A stretch of 48,899 bases of DNA from NCBI GenBank assembly GCA_024644435.1, contig JAHEKZ010000014.1:1-48899 (forward strand), in the 5' to 3' direction. Shown here in pieces: positions 8,511 through 16,846 of this stretch. Under the pieces are notes generated by a model. That model saw only the letters and a list, made by a program, of their open reading frames with translations. It made no database searches and had not been told where the DNA came from. Source of the DNA: Actinomycetes bacterium (GTDB lineage: Bacteria > Actinomycetota > Actinomycetes > JAHEKZ01). Made by a program: the position numbers and the translations under genes. Position 1 is the stretch's first letter; each line of letters begins with the position of its first letter.

Positions 8511-10841
8511 CTACTCCTCGCCGACCGTGATGCTCCTGCGCTTGCTGATCACAACCGCCACCACGACGACTGCTGTGGCAGCCAACGAGATCAGGATCCG
8601 CAACGTGGTGTTGGCATCGTCGCCAACCGAGAGCTGAACAACTGCTGGCGCAATGAGCAGCGCCACCAGGTTCATCACCTTGATCAGCGGGTTGATCGCC
8701 GGACCAGCGGTGTCCTTGAAGGGGTCACCGACGGTGTCACCGATGACCGTTGCCTCGTGCGGCTCTGACCCCTTGCCGCCGTAGTTGCCGTCCTCGACGA
8801 ACTTCTTGGCGTTGTCCCAGGCCCCACCGGAGTTGGCCAGGAAGATCGCCATCAGCAGTCCGGTGGCGATAGTGCCGGCAAGGAACGCACCGAGCGCACC
8901 CACGCCAAGGCCGAAGCCGACGGCGATCGGCGTGAGAACGGCCAGCAGCCCCGGCGTCGCAAGCTCGCGCAGTGAGTCACGCGTGACGATGTCGACGACC
9001 TTGCCGTACTCAGGACGCTCGCTGTAGTCCATGATCCCCGGGTGCTCGCGGAACTGCCGACGCACCTCGAAGATCACAGCACCAGCGGCGCGGGAGACGG
9101 CGTTGATGGCCAGTCCGGAGAACAGGAACACCACCGCTGCGCCGATCAACAGACCCACCAGGTTGCGCGGGTTCGACACGTCGATGATGCCGGCGTACTG
9201 CGAGATGTCGATCTCGGGCAGAGCGAGGAGAGCAGCACCGCCTGCGTCATTAGCCGCCGTGAGGATGCCCTCGCGGAACGAGCCGAAGAGTGCGGTGGCC
9301 GCCAGCACGGCGGTCGCGATCGCGATTCCCTTGGTGATGGCCTTGGTCGTGTTACCGACGGCGTCCAGGCTCGTGAGGATCTGGGCACCCTCACCGTCGA
9401 CGTCGCCGGACATCTCTGCGATGCCCTGGGCGTTGTCTGAGACGGGGCCGAAGGTGTCCATCGCGACGATCACACCGACGGTGGTCAGCAGACCGGTACC
9501 GGCCAGGGCGACCGCGAAGAGTGACAGGGTGATCGACCCTGCACCGAGCAAGAAGGCTCCGTAGACCGCAGCACCGATCAGCAGCGCCGAGTAGACCGCG
9601 GACTCCAGGCCGAGCGAGATACCGGACAAGATCACGGTGGCGGGACCGGTGAGCGACGACTTCGCAACGTCGTCGACCGGGCGTCGGTTCGTCTCCGTGA
9701 AGTAGCCGGTGAGTTGCTGGATGGCCGCCGCGAGCACGATTCCGATGAGCACCGCACCGATCGTGAGTGCGCGCAGGTTGTAGGAGTCGATGTCCACAGC
9801 AGCGAATGTTCCGCCGTCGCCACTGACCACCACACCGGTGAGGTCGATCGCGCGCGCCGGAATCAGCCAGAACGAAGCACCGATGACCAGGACGGCCGAC
9901 ACCAAGGCAGAGATGAAGAAGCCGCGGTTGATCGCCGTCATGCCAGACCGGTCGCCCGGTCGCGGCACGATCGACAAGATGCCGATCACGGCAGTCATGA
10001 CTCCGATGGCGGGCACGATCAGCGGGAAGACCAGACCGATGTCACCGAAGGCAGCCTTGCCGAGGATGAGCGCTGCCACCAACGTCACGGCGTATGACTC
10101 AAAGAGGTCAGCAGCCATACCTGCGCAGTCACCCACGTTGTCACCGACGTTGTCAGCGATCGTGGCAGCGTTGCGGGGGTCGTCCTCGGGAATGCCCTGC
10201 TCCACCTTGCCGACGAGGTCGGCGCCGACGTCAGCGGCCTTGGTGAAGATGCCGCCACCAACACGCATGAACATGGCGAGCATGGCGGCGCCGAAGCCGA
10301 ACCCCTCGAGCACGACCGGGGCGTCACCTTGGTAGATGAGCACGACGGAGGCGGCACCGAGCAGGCCGAGCCCGACGGTGAACATTCCGGCGACCCCACC
10401 GGTGCGGATGGCGATCCTCATCGCCGGCTGCTCGCCGCCTTCGCGTGCCGCGGCGGCGACGCGAACGTTGGCCCGCACTGCGAGCCACATTCCGACGTAC
10501 CCGGTGACGGCCGAGAAGAGCGCACCGATGATGAAGAATATCGACCGACCGACCTTGAGCGAGGTCGTGTCTGCGGGAAGGAGGTAGAGGAGGAAGAACA
10601 CGACGACCGCGAAGACGGCGAGCGTCCGGAACTGTCGGGTCAGATACGCCGATGCCCCCTCCTGGACGGCATGGGCGATCTCCTGCATCCGCTCGGTACC
10701 TTCGGGCGCAGCCAGCACCTGACGCACCAGCACGCCGGCGACCACGATCGCTGCAAGGGCAATAAGCGCGACGATGGCCACGTAGGTGAGCTGCTGGTTG
10801 GTCAGGTCGATCGAGACCTCACCGATGGCGAGCAACGACAT
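8511..10841 (-). CDS. hppA: K+-independent proton-translocating membrane pyrophosphatase
   Basis: A 776-residue integral membrane pump that couples PPi hydrolysis to ion transport across the plasma membrane, with about 16 hydrophobic segments. The PPi-binding signature DVGADLVGKVEQGIPEDD and the following DNVGDNVGDCAGMAADLFE are intact, as is the late DNAKKFVEDG motif. In GNTTKAITKG the Lys and the Thr three residues later are the pair that marks the K+-independent subclass, so H+ rather than Na+ pumping is expected. I start it at ATG 10841 rather than the in-frame TTG at 10844, because AGGAGG lies 4 bases upstream of the ATG and too close to the TTG. It is divergent from the helicase gene. 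Confidence 0.96.
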   Translation of the reverse strand: MSLLAIGEVSIDLTNQQLTYVAIVALIALAAIVVAGVLVRQVLAAPEGTERMQEIAHAVQEGASAYLTRQFRTLAVFAVVVFFLLYLLPADTTSLKVGRSIFFIIGALFSAVTGYVGMWLAVRANVRVAAAAREGGEQPAMRIAIRTGGVAGMFTVGLGLLGAASVVLIYQGDAPVVLEGFGFGAAMLAMFMRVGGGIFTKAADVGADLVGKVEQGIPEDDPRNAATIADNVGDNVGDCAGMAADLFESYAVTLVAALILGKAAFGDIGLVFPLIVPAIGVMTAVIGILSIVPRPGDRSGMTAINRGFFISALVSAVLVIGASFWLIPARAIDLTGVVVSGDGGTFAAVDIDSYNLRALTIGAVLIGIVLAAAIQQLTGYFTETNRRPVDDVAKSSLTGPATVILSGISLGLESAVYSALLIGAAVYGAFLLGAGSITLSLFAVALAGTGLLTTVGVIVAMDTFGPVSDNAQGIAEMSGDVDGEGAQILTSLDAVGNTTKAITKGIAIATAVLAATALFGSFREGILTAANDAGGAALLALPEIDISQYAGIIDVSNPRNLVGLLIGAAVVFLFSGLAINAVSRAAGAVIFEVRRQFREHPGIMDYSERPEYGKVVDIVTRDSLRELATPGLLAVLTPIAVGFGLGVGALGAFLAGTIATGLLMAIFLANSGGAWDNAKKFVEDGNYGGKGSEPHEATVIGDTVGDPFKDTAGPAINPLIKVMNLVALLIAPAVVQLSVGDDANTTLRILISLAATAVVVVAVVISKRRSITVGEE

Positions 10842-11021
10842 CAATCCTCCTTGAGGGCAGGCTCCGCCGGGTCATCCGCCATGCGGGCCGCTGGGGAGTC
10901 TATTCAGGCGCAAGGGGTTTCGGTAAGGGAGCCCCACCAGTTCACCGTCCACGATCGGGCTCCAAAGGTCACAGCTCGGTCACGCCCCGCGGGCCGGCCG
11001 ACTCCTTGCCAGACTGGGCTC

Positions 11022-13343
11022 ATGCCGGATCCGGACGTCCTCCTCGAGCACCTGGCGTCCGTGGGCGACCGGCGTGACCGGCTGCTTCACGTCGAGCGAA
11101 TCCCCCGCCGTGAAGGGCACTGGGGCACGTGGCCCGCATGGCTGCACCCTCGCCTGCGTGAGGCGCTGGCGGCCCAAGGGATCCAAGCACCATGGCAGCA
11201 CCAGGTGGACGTGGCTGAGCTCGCCCACAGCGGCCACTCCGCGGTGATCTCAACGGGCACCGCGTCCGGCAAGTCCCTCGCCTACCTGATGCCGTCGGTG
11301 CACGACGTGCTCACCAGCCGTGACCAGGGCACCGAGCGGGGCACCACTGTGCTGTATCTGAGCCCCACCAAGGCGCTGGCGGCAGACCAGCGCCGTCGCA
11401 TCGAGGGCCTCGACATCGATGGCCTGCGGGTGGCGACATACGACGGGGACACCCCCAGCGAAGAACGAGAGTGGGTGCGCAGCTACGCCAACATCGTGCT
11501 GACGAACCCGGACATGCTCCACCACTCGATGCTCCCGGGGCATGCCCGTTGGGCGTCCTTCTTGCGCCGGCTGCGCTACGTCGTCATCGATGAGATGCAC
11601 TACTACCGTGGCCTGTTCGGGGCCCACGTCGCCGCCGTCATCCGTCGCCTCCGCCGCGTTGCTGCTCGCTACGGCGCTGAGCCCATCTTTGTCCTCGCGT
11701 CGGCCACGGCATCCAACCCAGGAGTTACGGCCGAACGACTGACCGGTGTGACGTGCACCGCCGTCACCGACGACGCGTCCCCGCGAGGCGAGGTCGTATT
11801 CGCCCTGTGGGAACCGCCGTTCACCGAGCTGCACGGCGAGCACGGCGCCCCGGTGCGGCGCACGGCCGCCGCTGAGGTGGCAGCGCTACTCACCGACCTG
11901 GTGATCGACGACGTCCGCACCCTCGCGTTCGTGCGCTCGCGTCGAGGCGCCGAGGTGGTGTCGCTGCTCACGCGACATGCCTTGGAGGAGGTCGACCGCG
12001 GGCTGGCGCGAACGGTGGCCGCCTACCGCGCAGGTTTTCTCCCTGAGGAACGCCGGCTGCTCGAGCAGCGGCTGACCACGGGCGACCTTCGGGGGGTGGC
12101 CGCCACCAGCGCCCTCGAGCTGGGAATCGACGTGTCTGGTCTCGACGCGGTCCTCCTCGCCGGGTGGCCGGGCACCCGCGCATCCCTCTGGCAGCAGTCC
12201 GGCCGGGCCGGCCGGACCGGACAAGGAGCCCTCGCCGTGCTGGTGGCCCGCGACGACCCGCTCGACACCTACCTGGTGCACCACCCCGAGGCGATCTTTC
12301 GTCAGCCGGTCGAGGCCACCGTCTTTGACCCGCACAACCCCTACGTGCTGGGTCCGCACCTGGCAGCGGCGGCAGCCGAGCTTCCGCTCGTCGATGACGA
12401 CGTGGCCCTCTTCGGCGAGGGCGCTCGCGAGCTGCTGGACGCCCTGGTCGAGCGAGGGTGGCTGCGCCGCCGCAGCACCGGGTGGTACTGGACGAAACGC
12501 GAGCGCGCCACCGACCTCGCCGACCTGCGGGGAATCGGGGGGACTCCCGTTCGAGTGGTCGAGAGCACGACTGGCCGGGTCCTCGGGACAGTCGATCCGG
12601 GCTCTTCCCACACCACCGTTCACGCCGGCGCCGTGTACGTCCACCAGGGCGAGAGCTATGTGGTGCGCTCGCTCGACCTGGACGACTCCGTCGCCCTGGC
12701 TGACGCGGCCGAGCCGGACTACTCGACGTCCGCCAGAGAGCTCACCGAGATCCGCGTGCTCGAGGCAGAGCGCGAGTCACTGGTCGGGCAAGCCCGGTTG
12801 CGGTTCGGCACCGTCGAGGTGACGCGTCAGGTGGTCTCGTTCCTGCGTCGACGCATAGCGACGGGAGAGGTGCTGGGCGAGGACCCGCTCGACCTTCCAC
12901 CTCGAACCCTGCGAACCCGCGCAACATGGTGGACCGTGACGGAGGAGTCGACGGCTGCGGCGGGCGTCGACCTCGCTGACCTACCGGGGGCATTGCACGC
13001 GGCAGAACACGCAAGCATCGGGCTGCTGCCGCTCTTCGCCACGTGTGACCGTTGGGACATCGGTGGCGTGTCAACCGCACACCACGTGGACACCGGCGAG
13101 CCCACCGTGTTCGTCTACGACGGTGCCGCCGGAGGAGCTGGCTTCGCAGAGCACGGCTACTCGCGGGCGAAGGCCTGGCTGACGGCCACCCGCGAGACGA
13201 TCGCCGACTGCGAGTGCCTGCACGGGTGTCCGTCGTGCGTTCAGTCGCCCAAGTGCGGCAACGGCAACGACCCCCTCGACAAGGCGGCGGCCCTGGCAGT
13301 GCTCTCACTGCTCGTTCCACCGCCCTCGACATCAACGACGTAG
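11022..13343 (+). CDS. DEAD/DEAH-box helicase with DUF1998/MZB zinc domain (MrfA/YprA-like)
   Basis: A 773-residue superfamily 2 helicase. Motif I is STGTASGKSLAY, the Walker B/DExH box is VIDEMHYY, motif III is LASATASNP, and the second RecA domain contains ATSALELGIDVSGL and the motif VI sequence QQSGRAGRTGQ. The C-terminus has a four-cysteine cluster CECLHGCPSCVQSPKCGNG, which defines the MrfA Zn-binding domain. Bacillus MrfA repairs mitomycin lesions with the exonuclease MrfB; no MrfB-like gene is adjacent here. The open frame extends upstream to 10329 but that part overlaps hppA, so I start at ATG 11022. Its last 12 bases overlap the converging tad gene. Confidence 0.9.
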   Translation: MPDPDVLLEHLASVGDRRDRLLHVERIPRREGHWGTWPAWLHPRLREALAAQGIQAPWQHQVDVAELAHSGHSAVISTGTASGKSLAYLMPSVHDVLTSRDQGTERGTTVLYLSPTKALAADQRRRIEGLDIDGLRVATYDGDTPSEEREWVRSYANIVLTNPDMLHHSMLPGHARWASFLRRLRYVVIDEMHYYRGLFGAHVAAVIRRLRRVAARYGAEPIFVLASATASNPGVTAERLTGVTCTAVTDDASPRGEVVFALWEPPFTELHGEHGAPVRRTAAAEVAALLTDLVIDDVRTLAFVRSRRGAEVVSLLTRHALEEVDRGLARTVAAYRAGFLPEERRLLEQRLTTGDLRGVAATSALELGIDVSGLDAVLLAGWPGTRASLWQQSGRAGRTGQGALAVLVARDDPLDTYLVHHPEAIFRQPVEATVFDPHNPYVLGPHLAAAAAELPLVDDDVALFGEGARELLDALVERGWLRRRSTGWYWTKRERATDLADLRGIGGTPVRVVESTTGRVLGTVDPGSSHTTVHAGAVYVHQGESYVVRSLDLDDSVALADAAEPDYSTSARELTEIRVLEAERESLVGQARLRFGTVEVTRQVVSFLRRRIATGEVLGEDPLDLPPRTLRTRATWWTVTEESTAAAGVDLADLPGALHAAEHASIGLLPLFATCDRWDIGGVSTAHHVDTGEPTVFVYDGAAGGAGFAEHGYSRAKAWLTATRETIADCECLHGCPSCVQSPKCGNGNDPLDKAAALAVLSLLVPPPSTSTT

Positions 13344-13670
13344 CCCGGCACGGGCGATGGCGCTGACCTGCGGAATCAGGGGCAGCGGCGTCGAGACGGT
13401 GACGGTGACCCTCAGCGATCCCGAGAAGAGCGAGCACTCGTGGAGCTCAGCGCCATTGGCGTGTGCCACACGCGCGGCTGCTGCGCAGGCGGCGGAGGCG
13501 TCGTACAGGGAGGTGGTGGCGCCACCCAGCGCAGCCAGGTCGGCCGCTCGCACGGCGTCCCGGTGGGCAGCGAACCCCGCCGACACGACCGCGACAGGTA
13601 GCGCTACGACGATCAGCAGCGCCATCGCGCCAAGAACGTAGATCGACGCAGATCCAAGCTCGTCGCTCAC
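13332..13670 (-). CDS. Rv3654c/TadE-like pseudopilin of the Tad locus
   Basis: A 112-residue small membrane protein with one N-terminal hydrophobic helix (VLGAMALLIVVALPVAVVSAGF) followed by an Ala-rich extracytoplasmic domain. It matches the Rv3654c family found last in actinobacterial tad clusters. Unlike its two neighbours, the residues after the candidate cleavage glycine (LGSASIYV) lack the glutamate at +5 that pilin assembly normally needs, so it may be an accessory membrane protein rather than a fibre subunit. It starts with GTG (13670) that overlaps the TadE stop as GTGA, and its end overlaps the 3' end of the converging helicase gene by 12 bases. Confidence 0.8.
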   Translation of the reverse strand: MSDELGSASIYVLGAMALLIVVALPVAVVSAGFAAHRDAVRAADLAALGGATTSLYDASAACAAAARVAHANGAELHECSLFSGSLRVTVTVSTPLPLIPQVSAIARAGLRR

Positions 13671-14041
13671 GGCACCACCCCAGGCTCGAGCAGCGCGGCA
13701 GCCGTGGCGCGGGGGGCCGGCATGGGCACCGGACCCCAGTGCCGCTCGGCCGCGGACACCTCAACGCGCACCCACGGACCGTCGACCCACAGCCGCACGA
13801 CGGCGGCATCAGGAGCCAGCTGTCGCGCCTGCTTGACCACCACCTCACGTTGGGTCCCCATCGAGGCGGCCCGGGCGGCCGCCCTGGCAGCGTCAGACGC
13901 CCGAGACGCGTCGGAGGCAGCACCGACGACCACCACGAGAAGCGACACCACCAGCACGAGCGCCGGCAGCGCCACGGCGAGCTCAGCTGTGGCCATCCCG
14001 CGATCGTTGGTGCGACCGGCCCAACGGACCGGTCGCACCAC
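13667..14041 (-). CDS. TadE family minor pilin
   Basis: A 124-residue TadE-type protein. A short basic leader ends in DRG, then MATAELAVALPALVLV begins the transmembrane helix: cleavage after Gly15 would leave Glu at +5, the class III pilin rule. The remainder is a soluble beta-rich domain with VRLWVDGPWVRVEV. The open frame runs up to 14140, but the upstream part overlaps the DUF4244 gene. I choose GTG 14041 because GAGG lies five bases ahead; GTG 14038 or ATG 13996 are alternatives. It lies 7 bases after the DUF4244 gene and overlaps the next gene by 4. Confidence 0.82.
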   Translation of the reverse strand: MVRPVRWAGRTNDRGMATAELAVALPALVLVVSLLVVVVGAASDASRASDAARAAARAASMGTQREVVVKQARQLAPDAAVVRLWVDGPWVRVEVSAAERHWGPVPMPAPRATAAALLEPGVVP

Positions 14042-14048
14042 CGCCGCC

Positions 14049-14228
14049 TCAGAAGATGAGGTCGAACGCACTGCTGATCGCTGACTTGAGGAGGCCCTGC
14101 ACCCAGTCGCTTCCCAGAAGTTGGAGCAGGGTTCCCGCAAACCCGCATGCGGCGACTGTTCCCACGGCGTACTCCGCAGTGGTCATGCCGTCATCGCCGC
14201 TCACCCGACGACGCACCGTTTCGATCAT
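14049..14228 (-). CDS. DUF4244 Flp-like pilin
   Basis: A 59-residue protein and the probable main fibre subunit of this Tad system. The leader MIETVRRRVSGDDG ends in the prepilin cleavage glycine and is followed by MTTAEYAVGTVAACG. This is the Flp pattern G/XXXXEY, with Glu at +5 and Tyr at +6. One hydrophobic helix and a short tail LKSAISSAFDLIF complete it. The open frame extends to 14351, but ATG 14228 has GGAGGG just upstream and gives a normal prepilin leader. The presumed prepilin peptidase (TadV) is not in the window. Confidence 0.87.
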   Translation of the reverse strand: MIETVRRRVSGDDGMTTAEYAVGTVAACGFAGTLLQLLGSDWVQGLLKSAISSAFDLIF

Positions 14229-14366
14229 GAGCCCTCCAGCATCCGACGTCCGGTCGGTTCGGACGATCTGGTTGATCGCAGTGGCAGCCTGGTTCGCGAA
14301 GGAACACACACGGCGGGAGACGGCGCCACCTGCGGATAACTCCTGTCTCACCAGACTGTGGACGGC

Positions 14367-15074
14367 TCACAGACCGACGCGAAGCAGCGAGAGAACCAGG
14401 GGCACCACGGCCACCAGGACGAATGAGGGGAGGAAGCAGAGACCGAGCGGGCCGGTCGACCGAACACCCAGCGTCCGCGCACCGTCCATCGCCACCGCAC
14501 GGGCCGACCGGCGATGCTGATCAGCCAACATCCAGAGCTGCGGCACCACTGCCGCCCCTGTGGTGTGCGCCCGAGCCAGTAGGACGCCCAGCGAGCGCAG
14601 GTCGGACGACGGCACCAAGGACCAGGCCTCAGCGACATCCGCACCGACCCCCAGCGCGCCGGACACGCGTCGGAAGTCGGCCTCGAGCGACCCTCCAAGA
14701 CCGTTCGCGACTGCGCGTAGTGCGTGCTCCTGGGTCGCGCCGATCGCCAAGCAGGATGCGAGGACCTCGACGGCGATCGGCAGCTCGAGAGCTCGTCTGG
14801 CGGCGACCGCGCGCTCGGGCTGCGTCGATGATCGTTGCCCCTGTCGGTGCACAACGACCGCCAGCACCGTGGCCGCGACGACTCCAGTGACGCCGTCGAG
14901 TACCACCATGACGGCCAGGGCGCTGCCGAGCGGCGCGACCCACCGCGGAAGCTGTCGCCCTCCGGCAGCGCGCATGGGCAGCACCCGCCGCCGCGCCCTA
15001 GCCGGCGAAGGAATCCAGATCGCCACCGCGCATGTCGACGCCACTGCCGCCAGCAGACTCAGTGCGGCTACCAA
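14367..15074 (-). CDS. tadC: Type II secretion system F family protein, TadC-like
   Basis: A 235-residue inner-membrane platform protein of the Tad pilus. It has an N-terminal hydrophobic segment, a cytosolic T2SSF four-helix region (ELPIAVEVLASCLAIGATQE onwards) and a C-terminal hydrophobic hairpin LCFLPSFVLVAVVPLVLSLL. The pair TadB-TadC anchors the TadA motor in the membrane. It starts with TTG (15074) and overlaps tadB by 7 bases, so translation is probably coupled. Confidence 0.85.
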   Translation of the reverse strand: MVAALSLLAAVASTCAVAIWIPSPARARRRVLPMRAAGGRQLPRWVAPLGSALAVMVVLDGVTGVVAATVLAVVVHRQGQRSSTQPERAVAARRALELPIAVEVLASCLAIGATQEHALRAVANGLGGSLEADFRRVSGALGVGADVAEAWSLVPSSDLRSLGVLLARAHTTGAAVVPQLWMLADQHRRSARAVAMDGARTLGVRSTGPLGLCFLPSFVLVAVVPLVLSLLRVGL

Positions 15075-15754
15075 CGCAACGCCTCACGAACGCCCTCGAC
15101 CTGACGCGTGAGCCACCACCAGCCCGCGATGCCGAAGAACGCTCCGACACCGAGGCAGGCGGCTCCGAGCGCGCTGCCGAAGAGGACTGACAGGGGATGA
15201 GCGCCAAGGACGTGGCCCATGGCGACCGCTACTGCTGGAAGGGCAAGCAGCACGACTGCGGTGGCTCGCACCGACGACAGCTGGCCGTGTACCTCGGCTG
15301 CCACCTCGTACTCGTGACGCATGGCGTCACCGACGCGATCGAGAGCATCCGCCAGGCCGGCACCGGTGTCGTCGGCGACTCGCCAGCACACCGCGAGGGC
15401 GGCGAGCCCTCCCCACCCCGGAACACGCGCCCAGCGGGTCAGCAACGGGACCACGTCGCAGCCCGGTAGCCACGGGCCCGGCAGCAGCCCGCTCCACGAC
15501 GAGAGAACGCCGCTCCACGCACCCTCTGGGGGCTGGCCAGATCGCAGCTCGCTGGCCAGCGCCGAGCAGAGGGCGCTGATCTCACGAGCCTGCGATGACC
15601 TGGCACGCTGACGATTCATCACCGATGCGCCGATGCGCCGCCACCCGATCACGGCGCTCGCGCCGCACAACGGTCCGCGTCTGACCGGGGCCGGACGCCA
15701 GCACCAGACCGCCAAGCCGGCACACGCGACAGATGCCAGAACGAGTGGTGTCAT
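15068..15754 (-). CDS. tadB: Type II secretion system F family protein, TadB-like
   Basis: A 228-residue platform protein of the Tad apparatus, paired with the TadC-like protein downstream. Hydrophobic segments lie at the N-terminus (LVLASVACAGLAVWCW) and in the last 80 residues (AVVLLALPAVAVAMGHVLG and GAACLGVGAFFGIAGWWWL). They flank a cytosolic domain with the typical SALASELRSGQPPEGAW segment. Its ATG overlaps the tadA stop as ATGA. The split into two short F-type proteins, each with one cytosolic domain, is usual for Tad systems. Confidence 0.86.
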   Translation of the reverse strand: MTPLVLASVACAGLAVWCWRPAPVRRGPLCGASAVIGWRRIGASVMNRQRARSSQAREISALCSALASELRSGQPPEGAWSGVLSSWSGLLPGPWLPGCDVVPLLTRWARVPGWGGLAALAVCWRVADDTGAGLADALDRVGDAMRHEYEVAAEVHGQLSSVRATAVVLLALPAVAVAMGHVLGAHPLSVLFGSALGAACLGVGAFFGIAGWWWLTRQVEGVREALRW

Positions 15755-16845
15755 CGGTGGACTACCCCGTCCTCGTCGACGATCACCTCCGGTGTCACCC
15801 GCAGCTGCCCCGACCGCTCGACCAGCGACGCGACGGCTGAGACGAACCGGCGCCCATCGGGAGCTCGTGCGAGATGGACCACGGCGTCGATCGCAGGTGC
15901 GACCAGGCGATGCAAGGACTCGCGGTGCACACCGCCCAGCACGGCTAATGCCTCGAGCCGAGGGATGACGTCGCTGGCCGAGTTCGCGTGCACCGTTCCA
16001 CAGCCGCCGTCGTGGCCGGTGTTGAACGCGGTCAGCAGGTCAACGACTTCGGGGCCGCGGACCTCGCCGACGACCAGTCGGTCAGGACGCATACGGAGCG
16101 TCTGCCGCACCAGATCCTGAAGCGACACCGCTCCCGCGCCTTCACTGTTGGGCGGGCGCGTCTGGAGGAAGACCGCGTGCGGATGCTGAGGGGCCAGCTC
16201 GCGGGTGTCCTCGACCACCACGAGTCGTTCGCGTGCAGGAACAGCAGCGAGGAGGGCGTTCAGCAACGTGGTCTTCCCCGAACCGGTTCCGCCCGTCACC
16301 AGAAAGGTCCGGCGGTCGGCGACCAAGGCACGCAGGACCTCTTCGATACCGCAGGCCAGCATCCCCCCGCGAGCCAGATCGGAGAGGGTCCACCCCCGAT
16401 GGCGAGGCACCCGGAGCACGAGGCTCACCCGGTCCACCAACGGCGGCAGGATGGCGTGCAGTCGGACACCGTGGGCCAGCGGCGCATCGACATACGGCGC
16501 CGCGTCGTCGAACCGGCGCCCGACCGAGCTTGCCAACCGTTGAGCGAGCCGACGAACGGATGCATCGTCGGCAAACCGGATCGAGGTCGCACGCATCCCT
16601 TGGCCGTCGTCGACCCAGACCTCGGCTGCGCCGTTGACGGTGATGTCGGTGATCGCTGGATCCGACAGAAGAGGCTCGAGGGGCCCGTACCCCTGAAGAT
16701 CGGCGGCGAGTGATGACGCCAGTCGTTGCAGCGCAGGGTCGTCGATGACGTGTCCACGCGCCTGGACGACGTCGCGTACGGTCTGGACTCTCGGCGGGCT
16801 GGCGTCCAGCAGGAGCGACCGGCGCACGTCGGCCGTGATGTCCAT
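15751..16845 (-). CDS. tadA: TadA/CpaF secretion ATPase
   Basis: A 364-residue hexameric ATPase of the GspE/VirB11 superfamily that drives Tad pilus assembly at the cytosolic membrane face. The N-terminal domain has YGPLEPLLSDPAITDITVNG. The Walker A is GGTGSGKTTLLNA, the Asp box is RLVVVEDTREL, and the Walker B region is RMRPDRLVVGEVRGPEVVDLL, followed by GGCGTVHANSA (His box). The open frame runs to 17043, but the upstream part lies inside ssd. ATG 16845 comes one base after the ssd stop and gives the conserved MDITADVRRSLL start, so I use it. It is the motor gene of the minus-strand cluster. Confidence 0.92.
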   Translation of the reverse strand: MDITADVRRSLLLDASPPRVQTVRDVVQARGHVIDDPALQRLASSLAADLQGYGPLEPLLSDPAITDITVNGAAEVWVDDGQGMRATSIRFADDASVRRLAQRLASSVGRRFDDAAPYVDAPLAHGVRLHAILPPLVDRVSLVLRVPRHRGWTLSDLARGGMLACGIEEVLRALVADRRTFLVTGGTGSGKTTLLNALLAAVPARERLVVVEDTRELAPQHPHAVFLQTRPPNSEGAGAVSLQDLVRQTLRMRPDRLVVGEVRGPEVVDLLTAFNTGHDGGCGTVHANSASDVIPRLEALAVLGGVHRESLHRLVAPAIDAVVHLARAPDGRRFVSAVASLVERSGQLRVTPEVIVDEDGVVHR

Positions 16846-16846
16846 G

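Noticed and set aside
10928-10963. GGAGCCC/GGGCTCC inverted repeat between hppA and the helicase
   Set aside because: Seven base pairs with a 22-base loop is weak and could arise by chance in GC-rich DNA.
10329-11021. N-terminal extension of the helicase open frame
   Set aside because: It lies on the antisense strand of hppA, has odd composition, and the helicase family begins near the ATG at 11022.
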